Below, one piece after another: positions 1 through 11,418 of a DNA stretch of 64,000 bases (the first letter of the stretch is position 1; each line of letters opens with the position of its first letter). The notes under the pieces are model-generated. The model was given only the letters and a program-made list of their open reading frames with translations, had not been told where the DNA came from and did not search any database. Position numbers and translations under genes: made by a program. Source of the stretch: Stenopsyche tienmushanensis (lineage: Eukaryota > Arthropoda > Insecta > Trichoptera > Stenopsychidae); the NCBI GenBank assembly GCA_008973525.1, contig WACJ01000258.1:248001-312000 (forward strand), read 5' to 3'.

Positions 1-932
1 GCTACTGTGTAATTAAACCATTAAAATCACTAAAGACTCCTCTGATGATGATGCCCCGTCTCCTGCCACCTATCGATTCAATCCCGCAAAACCCTCGCCG
101 GTCGTCTTTCATTATTTGTACCACCGGCTGCCGATAAGACGGTGAATCGGCACTAGATTAATCAAACAAGGGGGGGATGGGGTTGAAATAATAAAAATAT
201 AATTGAATTCGGGCAAGGGTTGCATACGCGGGCTCACGTGTTTGCGTATAATTTTATGTTATTTTTCTTTTCGCATTACAAAAACAACATAAAGGCAATG
301 TTTCGGAAAAGCTAAATTACTCCGACAGAGATTACATAGAAATCTGAGAGCAGATTTGAGATTAGTACATAACAAAGATTCCATCCGTACGAGACGATAA
401 AATGTTGATTACAACTGCTTTTATTACGGAGGATTTATTACATCTTTTATCTTCAGATACGTACCATATATAATCTTTAACCCGTTTCGTCCTACGTTGC
501 GTTTTATTATTCAATCTCGTCTTCTTTATCACGTCTATATTCGGACAAAAAATCGCCTTCCAGAATAACACAAATTCGTCCAAATTTAACGGTAAACTAA
601 TTGATCTTTGACGAAATGGTTATTCTTGTCAAATTTTACCCGGCGTGTTGTGTTAAGACTAGGGAATCCAATCCCGAGATCCTGGACAGTTTTAGGTGTT
701 CATGGATCCCGGGATTAATAAACGTGATCCCGAAAAATATTTATCTAACAGAAATCGTACATCTCACCAACACGTTGAAGGCTACTAAATCGAAATATTC
801 TTGCCGAAATCTGGACGCTTGGAAACAGTGGCGTAACTACTAATTAGCGAGCTTGGACGATGCCTAGGGGCATTAACTGTCTAATCTATGTATACATATA
901 TTAAGTACATATATGTTTTTCAAATTGTTGTA
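1..932. other. Gene-free AT-rich stretch
   Basis: No gene, RNA or repeat is recognised here. The first 240 bases are less AT-rich than the rest and contain a run of seven G near 171. Two short open frames (362-583 minus, 601-843 plus) show no recognisable domain, and the second begins at TTG rather than ATG. Confidence 0.6.
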
Positions 933-936
933 TTAA

Positions 937-1016
937 CCTTTCCCTACCGGTGATGTATTTACTACACCTCGTCTCTAATAATGGGAATATAAATATGAAA
1001 TATAATAGATACAGGG
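937..1016. mobile_element. Possible 80-bp TTAA-flanked MITE
   Basis: An 80-bp segment is bracketed by TTAA at 933-936 and 1017-1020, begins CCTTTCCCT and ends ACAGGG. TTAA duplication and CCC/GGG-type ends are hallmarks of piggyBac-group insertions. The two ends match only over a few bases, so in AT-rich DNA this may be chance. No coding content is possible at this size. Confidence 0.25.
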
Positions 1017-1020
1017 TTAA

Positions 1021-3145
1021 AAAAAATTATATTCCTCTGTAATATACTTACAAATTACGTAAAAGTATTATATTGCATAAGTATTCATCTGCAGCAATGG
1101 AAATAAATAATTTGTCGGGAAATCGGGAATTTTACAAGTTTTAGTACGTATCTCAGCAAATAGGAATTTTATCAGTCACATTGATGGTGTTATATGAAAA
1201 TGAACTCGAACTCAAACTATCATTTAAATATCTGATTAGTTTTCTATTTAGATCTTATAATATTAAATCACAAAACGATAATATTAAATATTATAGTAAT
1301 GTTCAAAGTGTCACTCACCGCCGCTGCCGAAAACTCTCATAATCGAAAGCAGTCGTAGACATTTTAGGTATTTTTAAGCTGCGTGGTTGTTAAGTAATCC
1401 TCACCTGAAACAAATATACAAAACACTGTTATTAACATAAATTAACGGAGAACATTCGGGGACGTTGCGATAGTCTCAAAGTGCGATGCTAAATATTCAT
1501 ATGCACTTCTAATGATCGACGACGCTTTTGACGACAATTATCATCACAATGTGACTCTTCGGTTTCAGACATTTGCATAAAAATCGATCGTGCTTCATCC
1601 ACGACTTCAATGATTGGATATTTAAAGAAAACGCTCAAAAACAAATAAGCTTTAAATGTACAAAAGATATTTCATCTTATATAAATGCGAGATGACATAC
1701 CGTTTGGGAACTCTTCCGGGTCCATAATTTATATTACGAAAGACCTGAAATAGGACAATTCAACTTCAATTTGGATTTTGACGCATCGTCAAGAATTTGA
1801 GCTTAAAATAATGTGGTATTTTTATCAATTTCCGCCCTTATTTAATTTAAAACTGCATTTTTATCGCAAAAATGTAAAATACTACATTATTTTCAGCAAT
1901 GGCATTCAATCAAATTTGATCATATTAGAGTAGACTCACCTTTATTCGATGGAAATAAATGTGAAATTATTTAATATGCATAATTGATGAAGATAGGGGG
2001 GCTTAAAATTACTTGTCATTCTTGTATTCAAATTTTACATGGGAAACTATTCATTCTTATAACACGAAATGATTGATTAAACATCCCAGTATCAAGATTT
2101 TTTTAGAACGTGTCATTCATGCGAGGTCCTTCCGCAATATTAGCAATTCAAATTTAGTGACGTTCCATACATTACAACAATTTGAATATTATTAATAGTA
2201 TGAATATTTTGAGAGGCATTCCTTGAAAAATTGTATTTTACGTAGTTTTTTCGGCTACAAAAAAATATTGCATAGTATTATTCATCGCTCATGGCGTTGA
2301 TGGAAATTGTGTTTTATTAAGGTTTTTCGTATTGTAAAATGATGCGAAGTGTCGATATCGTGTTTGGACAGACGCGAGCTAAATATTAAGGCATTAGAAG
2401 GCAACTAACTGTTAAAGAGATAACCATTATGCAGAATCATTGGCTTGTGAATCCAAACAAGGACGTCTTTTCACGTTTTGGTCAGAACCAAAATGAATAG
2501 TAGCATTTTATCTTTTGTTTGTACAGCCTTTTGTTTGCGGTCTCATGTTTGCTGCATTTTTTCATTCCCGTACAATATTCACTGAATGTTTTGAATAGAT
2601 ACATGGCCAGTGCAGACTCGCGAACCAAACTGTCTGCTATCATAATTGCGTACAATTTTATAATAACTTAATTGAAAAATTGAAAAACAGGAATAATTGA
2701 TTAAAAAAGCATTCATAGGGAATGTCGGAATAAAAGTGCGCGCAAACTGTATTGATTCGTTGCTATTTTGAGGAAAGCTTTTCTGCGTCAGTAACGACGA
2801 GCTTAAAATATGAAAAGCTTTCCAACGCCGGATTTATACCGATAAGTTCACTTTAAGCAAAGGCTTAGTTAATTTAATACGTGGGCTCAACTCGAAATCC
2901 ATATTTGATAAACCTTTTTTTTAATGTTTCATGATTTAGACGGTTTAACGTTACTTAAATGATATAGATAATGAGGAATAACGATCAAAAAAACTCCACA
3001 CAAATATTCAATTCAATGTCAATTCAGTCAATTTTGATTTTAGTAATAATTTTTAATAATACAATAATGTAAATTTAATGGAACAAGCTGAAAAGAGACT
3101 AAATCTATTAGTAGAATATGCTGAATTTATAAGAATACTGCAAAA
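1021..3145. other. Gene-free stretch with one inverted repeat
   Basis: No coding or RNA gene is recognised. The only structure seen is an imperfect inverted repeat at 1805-1893, listed separately. The rest is AT-rich sequence without a convincing open frame. Confidence 0.55.
1805..1893. repeat. 18-bp inverted repeat, possible small MITE
   Basis: AAAATAATGTGGTATTTT at 1805-1822 is matched by its reverse complement at 1876-1893 with one mismatch, and the pairing extends weakly outward through GCT on each side. The spacer is about 53 bp. It could be a hairpin or a small terminal-inverted-repeat element; no target duplication is evident. Confidence 0.4.
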
Positions 3146-3713
3146 GTATAGATCAGGGCTTCGAACCGGAGCTGAACCGAAAAGTTATTCTTGCCAGAAT
3201 AAAAACCGAAACTGAAACGATTCGAAAATATAATTTTTTTGGTTCGGTTTTGATCTTACAAGAAAGAGAGTTTGTGTGATTTTTTTGTTGTATTTATCTG
3301 ATATTGCTGTAATTTTTACTTTTTCTGATGATTTAAATGTATATAATTATTATGTACATGGTTTAGCTTATCTCTTCCTATAGATTTGCTATGTACCCAG
3401 ACTCTTCGAAGATTTAAATTTATTCCTCCCTAACTTTTAACCAATAATTGTTAACTCAATACCCTTTCGTTTAATAAATTATAATATTATGTACTTCTAA
3501 ATATTATGCCTTCAATTTACATTATATTTATCGTTTACTTGATAGTTTTAATATTTAAAAGAAATTAATTTCTATAAAAAAATTTAAATGTATAATACCT
3601 ATATGTAGAAGTAGAAATGGAAAATAGTATTTTAAGTGACGCAAAATCATTATAATAAAAAATGAATGCGTATTATAAAAAAGGAATAATAAATTTCTAA
3701 TTTACTCTATCTA

Positions 3714-4232
3714 TCTAATATATAAAAAATAATATTTGTTTGTTCGTATGCAATGCGCTGCCATACCGTTCATCAGATTACGATAAAACTTCGTCTACTT
3801 ATTGCTAAAGATAGTGCGAGTGGCATAGGCATTATTTAATATACAGATTTTTCACTTCCAATTTTATAAAATACTATAAAGCGTCCAATTTGTATTGTAA
3901 AACGTCCAATTTGATTTATAAAACGTCCAAATTGATTTATAAAGCGTCCAGCTTGATTTGTAAAAAAAATCAATGTTTGTTTGTTCGTATTTAATGTGCT
4001 TCCATATCGTTTATCCAATTATGATCAAACTTTATCAACTTATTGTTTATGTTTGCGGAAATAACATAAGCATAGTAAAAATAATGTATGAAGTCGGTCT
4101 TCGAAACGAGAGCGATCCCAGTCCTTTGACTTATGCTACACGTGACTTGAAGCAATAAACCACGTACTGAGTTTATTTCCAAATAATTATTAAGCGCTTA
4201 TGGCATTGCAACCCATGCCGGGTATTTGCTAG
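3714..4232 (+). mobile_element. Non-autonomous Helitron nested in the hAT-like element
   Basis: The element starts TCTAATATATAAA after an A and ends CTAG before a T, matching Helitron insertion between A and T without duplication. A short hairpin (GGCAT, 8-nt loop, ATGCC; 4202-4219) lies about ten bases before the CTAG end, as in known Helitrons. It has no Rep/helicase coding sequence, so it is non-autonomous. The 5'-terminal module occurs twice, beginning near 3726 and again near 3973, separated by a 21-bp minisatellite. The 3' half (4080-4232) is closely similar to that of the copy at 8282-9005. An open frame at 3973-4158 is a by-product of the module and not a recognised gene. Confidence 0.75.
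3882..3965 (+). repeat. 21-bp minisatellite, about four units
   Basis: The motif CGTCCAATTTGATTTATAAAA recurs with exact 21-bp spacing at 3882, 3903, 3924 and 3945, with a degenerate extra unit upstream near 3855. Because 21 is divisible by three, the antisense strand shows a seven-residue repeat (GRFINQI-like) in an open frame at 3836-4018; this is a consequence of the period and is not evidence for a protein. Confidence 0.85.
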
Positions 4233-4367
4233 TAAAAAAATTAAAAAGCCCGAAGTTGAACCGAAAACTGGACAAATTTTAATTTTTCCCTAGACGAAAA
4301 CCGTAACCGAACCGATATAAATGTTTGAAATTTAATAAAAAAAACTGTTCTAAGCCCTATTATAAAT

Positions 4368-7300
4368 TACTAGTGGATGAAAAGTCTTTACACCTTTACT
4401 GACCCTTCTGAACAATTGGAACTATATTTTGTCTAGAGCTTCCCAAATGTTTAATCAGAGTTTCAACCAAAGAAATATATGAATCTCTCTGCCAAAAACA
4501 TTAAACTTAAAAGGAAATAAGAATTTTAGACAAGTATTTTGAACTCTAAATCTTTAAAATCTAATAAATAGCTGCTTGATTCTTGAATCTTTTGATTCGT
4601 TGTAGTCAAATTTGTATATTTTTACTAAGACATGTCCTTCTGGACATCCATTTTTATGGAAAAGTTATAAGTAAATATTGTATTTTTTTCCAAAATCGGC
4701 TTAAATTCCTGATGAAATATTTGGCTATATTTAGTCTATATATTTAGTAGTATAGTTATCTAATCAAAAAGTATTGATTGCCAATCTATCAAATATTTAT
4801 ATTTCTACTATTGTTTCTCATTGTTTGCATTTTAATACAAAAAATCTGAACTGTCAATTAAATGATGTTTCGCCATAAATAATTCGTATTGATCATAAAA
4901 ATCAGTCATTCAATCGATTGTCAGAATAAATTACAAAAATATCGAATTTTGATTGAAGAAACACGACTCCACATGAGGTCGATGTTAACAGTTTTTTCGG
5001 TTAGCATTGATTCGAATGAACGACAACCATTCCATAAAGCATGACGAAACTAATAGAATATGTCAAAAAATCGTGAAGGTTACGTCACAAACGTATATTG
5101 TGCCCTCTTAAAGTACACAGTCTTATCTTCCACGTCTTCAACATCAGCTCCAAGAGCTGTATTCCGAGAGACTGATGGACTCAAGCGTGACAAATGCTCA
5201 TATGGCTTTGCACATTTATCTTCCGTATAGCTCTTCTAGCTGGCCCCATTGGCTCTCAGTGTCAGCACATATTATTTCAAACGAGCGAAAATATTCTCGT
5301 ATCGCCATTGTGGAAGCACTTTTACATCAAAGATGTATTCGAAGCATAACAGCAAAATTTTAAAAACTAAAAATATTATATACGCTTTTATAATCGATCG
5401 ATTCGAGTCGAAATGGCTTGCAATATTTTGCCAAATATAGAATGTCACATACAGACGGACGGTTGGTTTTGTTTCTCGTCGGAAGGATATTGCAGTTCCA
5501 ATATGATAGACATCAACATATGACCAGCTATGTCATCATGTCCAAAATGCACTCTGTAGTCAGCACAACGACGTCACGTCATATTTTGACGACAGGACAG
5601 ATGAGATGCTATTACGGTCCAGGATCGGTTTCCATCTCGACTGGCTGTCATCAAAGTCTTATATTATTATGGATGGCGTGCTTTAAAATACGTCAATGAA
5701 TGGTTGAAACAGCTTCTAATTGGGCTTCATCCTTCGATAGTACCATGAAACTAAGAACACGTGAACAATCCTTTTAGAAAATTGGATCAAATAAATAAAT
5801 ATATAGATCAAGTTAAATTTGCTAGTGATTCCGAAATGTATGTATTTAATTAGTGAGACCCAATTGATCTTGAGTTTTGCCAAAACACTCGGCCCTCATA
5901 TTACACGGTACTTCTATAGTACGGTTCGTTTCGGCATGAATATTTGAACGTCCTTCTGTAGCGACACTTTCGACATATAACGACATGTGTTAGCTTTGAT
6001 AAATGTGTAATTTCAAATTCACGCGGGATTATGGATGTCCTAATCCCCTCATTATGAAATATATAAAGATTTATCCGTCGTAAGTCTGCATGTTTAAAAA
6101 GCAACTGACGCCAATTCAAATGTGCGACAGCCCATACTTTCCGCGCAAAATCCATATATGTATAAAGCATACATTGAGTACGCGCCTCATTTGAATTTGA
6201 ATAATTCCAGTAACATCTCCATTTGTTTTTATGGATATTAAAAGATAATAATAGCTCCGGCACACGATTTGTATTCAATCATAGAAATGGGGATTTAAAA
6301 TTTACATAAAATATCTTCGCACTGATCATTGAAGATAAGCGCAAATACTGAAGGATTCGACCCAAATCCGATTTTATGCGTCCAATTCAATTATCATCGT
6401 ATCCGTTTTGGCAAATAAATTTTTGAGTGCCGTGAGCTAAATAACGAATTTTCGCATAATAATGGGGCATCGGCGCTTAGTATGCTGATTTTTTTAGCCT
6501 ATTTGAAAAACCACCATCAAATTTGCTGAGTATATTAAGACATAAATGGATATCTATTATTATTTTGTCATATATATTTTTGATTGATGTTATTGTATGC
6601 TTATGGTTTGATAAAGATGTTTTGCATAAATATTAATTTGTGAATGTGAAACATGATAAAATTGCAAGCGTTTTGTAATTAAGCCGGTTTTGATCCAACC
6701 CCAGCGAATATCAATGAAAGCATCCCTCCAAATTTTAGCCCTTTCACTTCTTGCATCCCGTTAATATACTTGGAGACAAAACTCCAGGTACAACCTTAAT
6801 GAAAGTAAATGCACAAAACCAACATCCGCACCTCATATGTACCAGTTAGTCATTAAACCCTGGTGGCGGTACACCACAAACCCCCAAAGGGAGGATCCAA
6901 ACCCCAACTGGTTCACGTGACCTTTGGAAATCCGGCATGGCGGACTCAAATCCACAACTGATTATTCGATCCGCACCTTCCACCCCCAAAGGCCTATCTA
7001 CATAATTAAAGAAAGATGGCCTACAACTGAGACTTGTGTTTTGAATCACATGACCGCAAATCCCACACAAAAACAATACATATTCGCATTTAAGCACCCG
7101 TATGCTAATCTCACAGTGTATTTTTATTTGTAAATACCAATTTCGCACATATTTTTATCTAGTCATCGTCGCCAGCAAGAGAACGCCGTAAGACCCGTCA
7201 CGTCTCATACTAGCATCACGATGCAAATATCCTTTTTTTCCAGCTTTGTTGAATATAAATTTATATTTTAAATATATTTTAGCATGAAAATGTACATAAG

Positions 7301-8281
7301 CACAAGATAATACATTTTCCAGTACGCTCCTGGCACTTCTCGTTTTTGCTTATGCTAATAAGGGTCACACTCCACAACCCGGTGCCAATGAATATATGGA
7401 TTTGTGCCCTGCTTAGAATATTCCATATTCTGTTGTCTTGTCATCGGGAGTCCAAACTGGTGCTGTCAGTCAACCTACTTTTTGAATGATAATCCACGTC
7501 CGTTATAACCGAATGGTAATTCGGCAGGATTTCAAGTTCAAGGGTAGAGTTGAGTGAAAAATTTCACCGTCGTTACTGTATAATTTTTCGATCTGCCAAC
7601 TCATTTCTCATGTCCACATCCTAAGCGATGTGGATTTTTTATGTCGCATTTCTACAAAACCCCCGGCTAAAAACATCTAAATTCTCGAATAGAAGACACT
7701 CACTTCATAACATAAATGTTTCAGAAATTCATTACAATTGGCAATGCATAAATCGAGTGCTTTTAAATATTTGTATTCGAGCTCATACAAACAAAATGCT
7801 TTTCTCATTCTCTGTCTGTTTATGTGACATCAATTTCAGGACATCATCAACGTATAAAAGACACAAATAGAACATCAAATTCCGGATGCAAACATTTGGG
7901 AATGACATAGTTAAAAGTGTCCCACCTTTTTTATATGTAAATATACACGGTGGGATATTTTTATACCACCTATTAAAATCTATCAATCGACGGCTCATCA
8001 ACCGTCAAAATTGTTAGTATTTATTTCAACACATTATTGTATACATTTGTATTTGAATAATCGTAAAGGAAAGCTAATTGAAGTGAGACTTTTATAGGCG
8101 CGGTAACACAAATTGGGTTGAATGAGACGAAAAGTGAAACTCTAATCGTCAGTTGGTCAAAAACGAAAAGAAAACGAAATAAAGTTAATATACCGTCAAG
8201 AAAAGTGCCAACAAGTACCTTAAAAAGACTATCGCACCCGACTATCCGAGTATTCACATGATTTTTTATATATTATATATA
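4368..8281. other. Gene-free stretch
   Basis: No domain, RNA gene or repeat family is recognised. The longest frame, 5901-6278 on the minus strand (125 codons), begins at TTG and shows no known motif. A moderately GC-rich patch at 6855-7010 with CCCCAAA repeats has no clear coding signal. Confidence 0.5.
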
Positions 8282-9005
8282 CTAGAGAATACCCGGAATG
8301 CGTTGTAATGCCATAAGCGCTTAATAATTATTTGAAAAGAAACGCAGTACGTGGTTTATTGCTTCATGTCACGTGTAGCGCAAGCCAAAGGACTGGGATC
8401 GCTCTCGTTTCAAAGACCGACTTAACCAGACCAATATGCGCCAACATGGTGCATTCATACAATATGTTTACTATGCTTATGTTATTTCCGCAAGCATAAA
8501 ACAACGCACAAAAAAGTTGACAAAGTTTTATCGCAATTGGATGAACGATATGACAGCGCATTAAGTACGGACAAACAAACATTAATTTTTAAATATTAGA
8601 CTATACTTAAACGCTATGGCAGCCCATTACATACGAACAAACAGATTATTTTTTATATATTAGATAGATTATTTAGATTAAAAAAATATTTTTAATAAAT
8701 ATAAAAGTTTTAAGATTGAAAACATTGATTTTTATATATGAGATCTACTGTAAGTTAATTGTACTATACTTATATTATTTGAAAAAGTGCAAACAATAAG
8801 TTGGCAAAGTTTTATCGCAATCGAATGAACAATATGGCAGCGCATTAGATACGGACAAACAAACATTGATTTTTATATTTTAGACTATGCTTATGTTACT
8901 TGCGAAATTCTTAGCAATAAGTGGATAAAGTTTTATTGCAATGCGATAAACGGTATGGCAGCACATTTCACATGAACAAAACCCAATTCATTTTTATATA
9001 TCAGA
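8282..9005 (-). mobile_element. Helitron with tandemly repeated 5' ends
   Basis: On the minus strand the element ends CTAG (8282-8285) next to a T, and its 3' region matches that of the copy at 3714-4232. Reading away from that end, Helitron-like 5' starts of the form TCTAATATATAAA or close variants recur at 8600, 8664, 8743, 8884 and 9005. Spacing between the last two is 121 bp, the same as in the fragment at 19482. Each monomer carries the TTTGTTTGTYCGTAT and CTGCCATACCGTTCATC blocks. No Rep/helicase coding sequence is present. The shortest reading of the element is 8282-8664 and the longest is 8282-9005. Confidence 0.65.
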
Positions 9006-10633
9006 TTAAAGTATTCTGGGATTAGTCCAGTTGTACAGAACCAACACAGATCTTCCAAATTTATTGCCATATGCATAATGGTCTTGTACTTTATAAAATG
9101 TGACTAATATCATTTATGAGCCCATATGGCACAGAGGGACTGTTTAAGTCCCACCTCCAAATTAAAAAACCAAAATTACTTCTTTTAATAATTTCAAAAT
9201 TTACAGTGAAATTCTCAAAAAAATACACACGCTATCAAACGAGTTTATTCATATTCTTAAGTTTACTTTGTTCAGAATATAGTTTCAGAGCTAATAAAAT
9301 AAATTTCAAATTCTTCAATTTTCGTTTTCTTTTTAGATATTCTAGAAATAGTTGAGCGATATGCAATAAACGTTTCAAAATATAAATATACTAAAATACT
9401 CACAAAAATGCACATATTTATAGAGTCCTGTATCAACTGCAATACAATATTTAGACACATAATTGTCTATGACCCTACTAACGTCGTAAATCCAAGTTAA
9501 TGGCACCATTTTATGCAACGCAAAACTCTTATTTCGATGTATTTATGACAGTCGCATAAATATCAGCCAAATACTTCGTGACTTCAAACGCGCAAAATCA
9601 CAAAAAACAGACATTTTGAAGTAAATTATTTCGGCACATTAGGCTGACCTTAGAACGCGACCTTCTTGCAAAATACCCATTAATAACCCGCGATATCCCG
9701 TAAGTGTATGAGTCGTCTATTATTCCTGTTTTGACGGTGTTTTGGGCTCGGGAAAATAAATATTTATTGTAGCTCCGTTGGGGCGTTATATCAGGATTGA
9801 CGTATTTAAATACAAAATCTGATTGAATAATTTAAATATCTTGTAACACTTCCAAAAATATTCAGTCAAATTCAAATAAGCATCAGCCGTGAGAATCCAG
9901 AGTGGTGTTTATATCTGATGGATTAGATACAGGTAAGCCAAGACAGACATTAATTTAAATTTCAAATTTCAACTGTTCCTTTTTGCCTTTTATCTACTTT
10001 AAATTTTGAGATTGGGAGTGAATAGACGGGATGTACTCGCTGATAAGTGTATTCAATGTCGGATAAAGGGGAATTTTTAAGGAAAAAAGAACATTTCTGG
10101 AGTACCGTATATGGAGATTTCCAACTTTGAAATAAGATAGCTGTTCTTTGATCTATAAAAAAAAACGACGAATTCGTATTCCTCGATCATAAACAAGGAT
10201 GCGGAGACTCTAAATCAGAATTCAATCGCTAAATCAATGCGAATTTCAATGGCGAAGTGTCGACGCGGTTTCACTCTTCAGCAGACCAGATGTAATATTC
10301 TGCATGGGACTTTGACAAATGGGATATTCAGAGTCCACATATGATATAAACAACCTATTGAATTGATTTAAAAGCTTGATCAACCGAATATTTATAACTA
10401 GCCTAACTTATGTATTTCCGTTCATTTTTCTGATAGCCCTTATCCATCCATCCATTTCTAAACTAATCGCTTTTTTGGTTGAAAAATAAATCGATTTTAA
10501 TATTTTAATACTTTATAAATTAGCCTCAGTTTAAAATCAATCAAATATTTGCAGTTTTTCGTTTGCTTTCTTTGTTTATTTTGTGTTTAAGGAGAAGGTT
10601 TATATGATAAAGTGAAATATTGTAGTACGAAAC
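9006..10633. other. Gene-free stretch
   Basis: AT-rich sequence without a recognised gene or repeat. The frame at 9116-9355 has an ATG but encodes a low-complexity sequence rich in Lys, Phe and Leu with no domain. Confidence 0.5.
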
Positions 10634-10635
10634 TA

Positions 10636-10733
10636 TTAGGTTATCCCATAATATTCTTTTGTAAATGAACATAGATCTAATCATAGCTATGGTTGAAGAA
10701 AACCCGCGATATACTGTTCGCGAAATAGTTAAC
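10636..10733 (-). mobile_element. Truncated mariner fragment (family A, third copy)
   Basis: The fragment starts TTAGGTTATCCCATAA beside TA (10634-10635) and continues into the sequence encoding LIIAMVEENPRYTVREI on the + strand. It is the same terminal-repeat-to-coding junction found in the mariner copies at 33176-34099 and 62243-62816, where it is in the opposite orientation. Homology stops at 10733, where another repeat begins. Too short to encode anything functional. Confidence 0.75.
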
Positions 10734-11078
10734 TTTAGGGAAAAATTGTGACATTTGAAAACAGTTTTTTTTTTTATTCTAAAAATCCAATTTTGGATAT
10801 AAAAACTAAATTTTCATTATTTAAGAATTTTGGACGAAAAATATTGAATCATTCACTTGACAGTTTTTAACCATTTAACCTTTTAACTGCCAATGACTCA
10901 TCAGCGCATACAAATTCGACGCGCCGGTGCGTCGTTGGCAGTTAAAAGATTAAACTCCTATATTTGGTTATATCGATATATGGTTTTTCGTTAACCCTTT
11001 CGAGCCGGAGAGCAGACGTCTACACAATATTTGTTGATTTATTCGAAATATTTCTGTTGTTCAGCTATTTTTACTCAG
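10734..11078 (+). repeat. Unclassified dispersed repeat, copy 1
   Basis: This segment begins TTTAGGGAAAAATTGTGAC and aligns in reverse complement with 31275-31565 over nearly its whole length, apart from a 71-bp insertion at 10879-10949 here and a roughly 20-bp insertion in the other copy. Both copies share the CCCTTTCGA-GAGAGCAGAC block. No open frame or known transposon end is recognised, so the class is unknown. It abuts a mariner fragment. Confidence 0.6.
10879..10949. mobile_element. 71-bp TTAA-flanked palindromic MITE (piggyBac type)
   Basis: The ends are CTTTTAACTGCCAATGAC on the left and, in reverse complement, CTTTTAACTGCCAACGAC on the right, flanked by TTAA at 10875-10878 and 10950-10953. 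The related copy of the surrounding repeat at 31275-31565 lacks exactly this segment plus one tetranucleotide, leaving TTGA at the corresponding site (31422-31425, reverse strand). TTAA duplication points to piggyBac-type mobilisation. At 71 bp it is almost entirely terminal repeat. Confidence 0.75.
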
Positions 11079-11333
11079 CAAAAGGGTGTTTTCATTACCG
11101 ATAAATGTCGTCACAAACATAAGATCATTATTATAATACAGATCAGTTGATTTATTGTGTTTTCAGGAAACATATTTCCTAAATCAAGTGGAATAAATTA
11201 GAATTAATATTTCATCGTTGTGCTTCAAAGTCTTCAAAGTTTGGAAAAAAGTCTATGTAGCGCTTTTAATATTGAATAAAATTCGAATAACTTAAATATA
11301 TCTGTTATTGTAATATTTCATGTATTTATTAAA

Positions 11334-11418
11334 ACCGAAAACCGGTGGAAACCGGTTTATTTCGAAAACCAAAAACCGAAAATCAGTTTTGAAAAATGTC
11401 GGTTTTGTATAAGCCCTA
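11334..11418. mobile_element. hAT-like element end fragment
   Basis: A block of repeated ACCGAAAACC motifs leads to a right end reading TAAGCCCTA, matching the right end of the hAT-like element at 3154-4359. The left part of the element is missing or too diverged to place. Confidence 0.4.

Larger units (their letters stand above)
3154..4359. mobile_element. hAT-like non-autonomous element (contains a nested Helitron)
   Basis: The left end reads CAGGGCTTCGAACCGG and the right end, in reverse complement, reads TAGGGCTTAGAACAG, giving imperfect terminal inverted repeats of the hAT type (CAGGG start). The eight bases on each side, GTATAGAT at 3146-3153 and TTATAAAT at 4360-4367, agree at six of eight positions, consistent with a decayed 8-bp target duplication. 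Both subterminal regions are rich in repeated AACCGAA motifs. No transposase frame is seen. A Helitron occupies 3714-4232, so the hAT sequence itself is about 690 bp. Related pieces occur near 11334, 13779 and 56650. Confidence 0.6.

Noticed and set aside
3836..4018. Minus-strand frame with a seven-residue repeat
   Set aside because: It is produced by the 21-bp minisatellite inside a Helitron; no gene is implied.
5901..6278. 125-codon minus-strand frame
   Set aside because: Begins at TTG, has no recognised motif and no supporting splice or polyadenylation context.
8364..8582. Minus-strand frame similar to the plus-strand frame at 3973-4158
   Set aside because: Both fall within Helitron copies and their similarity reflects DNA-level relatedness. 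No Rep or helicase motif is present.
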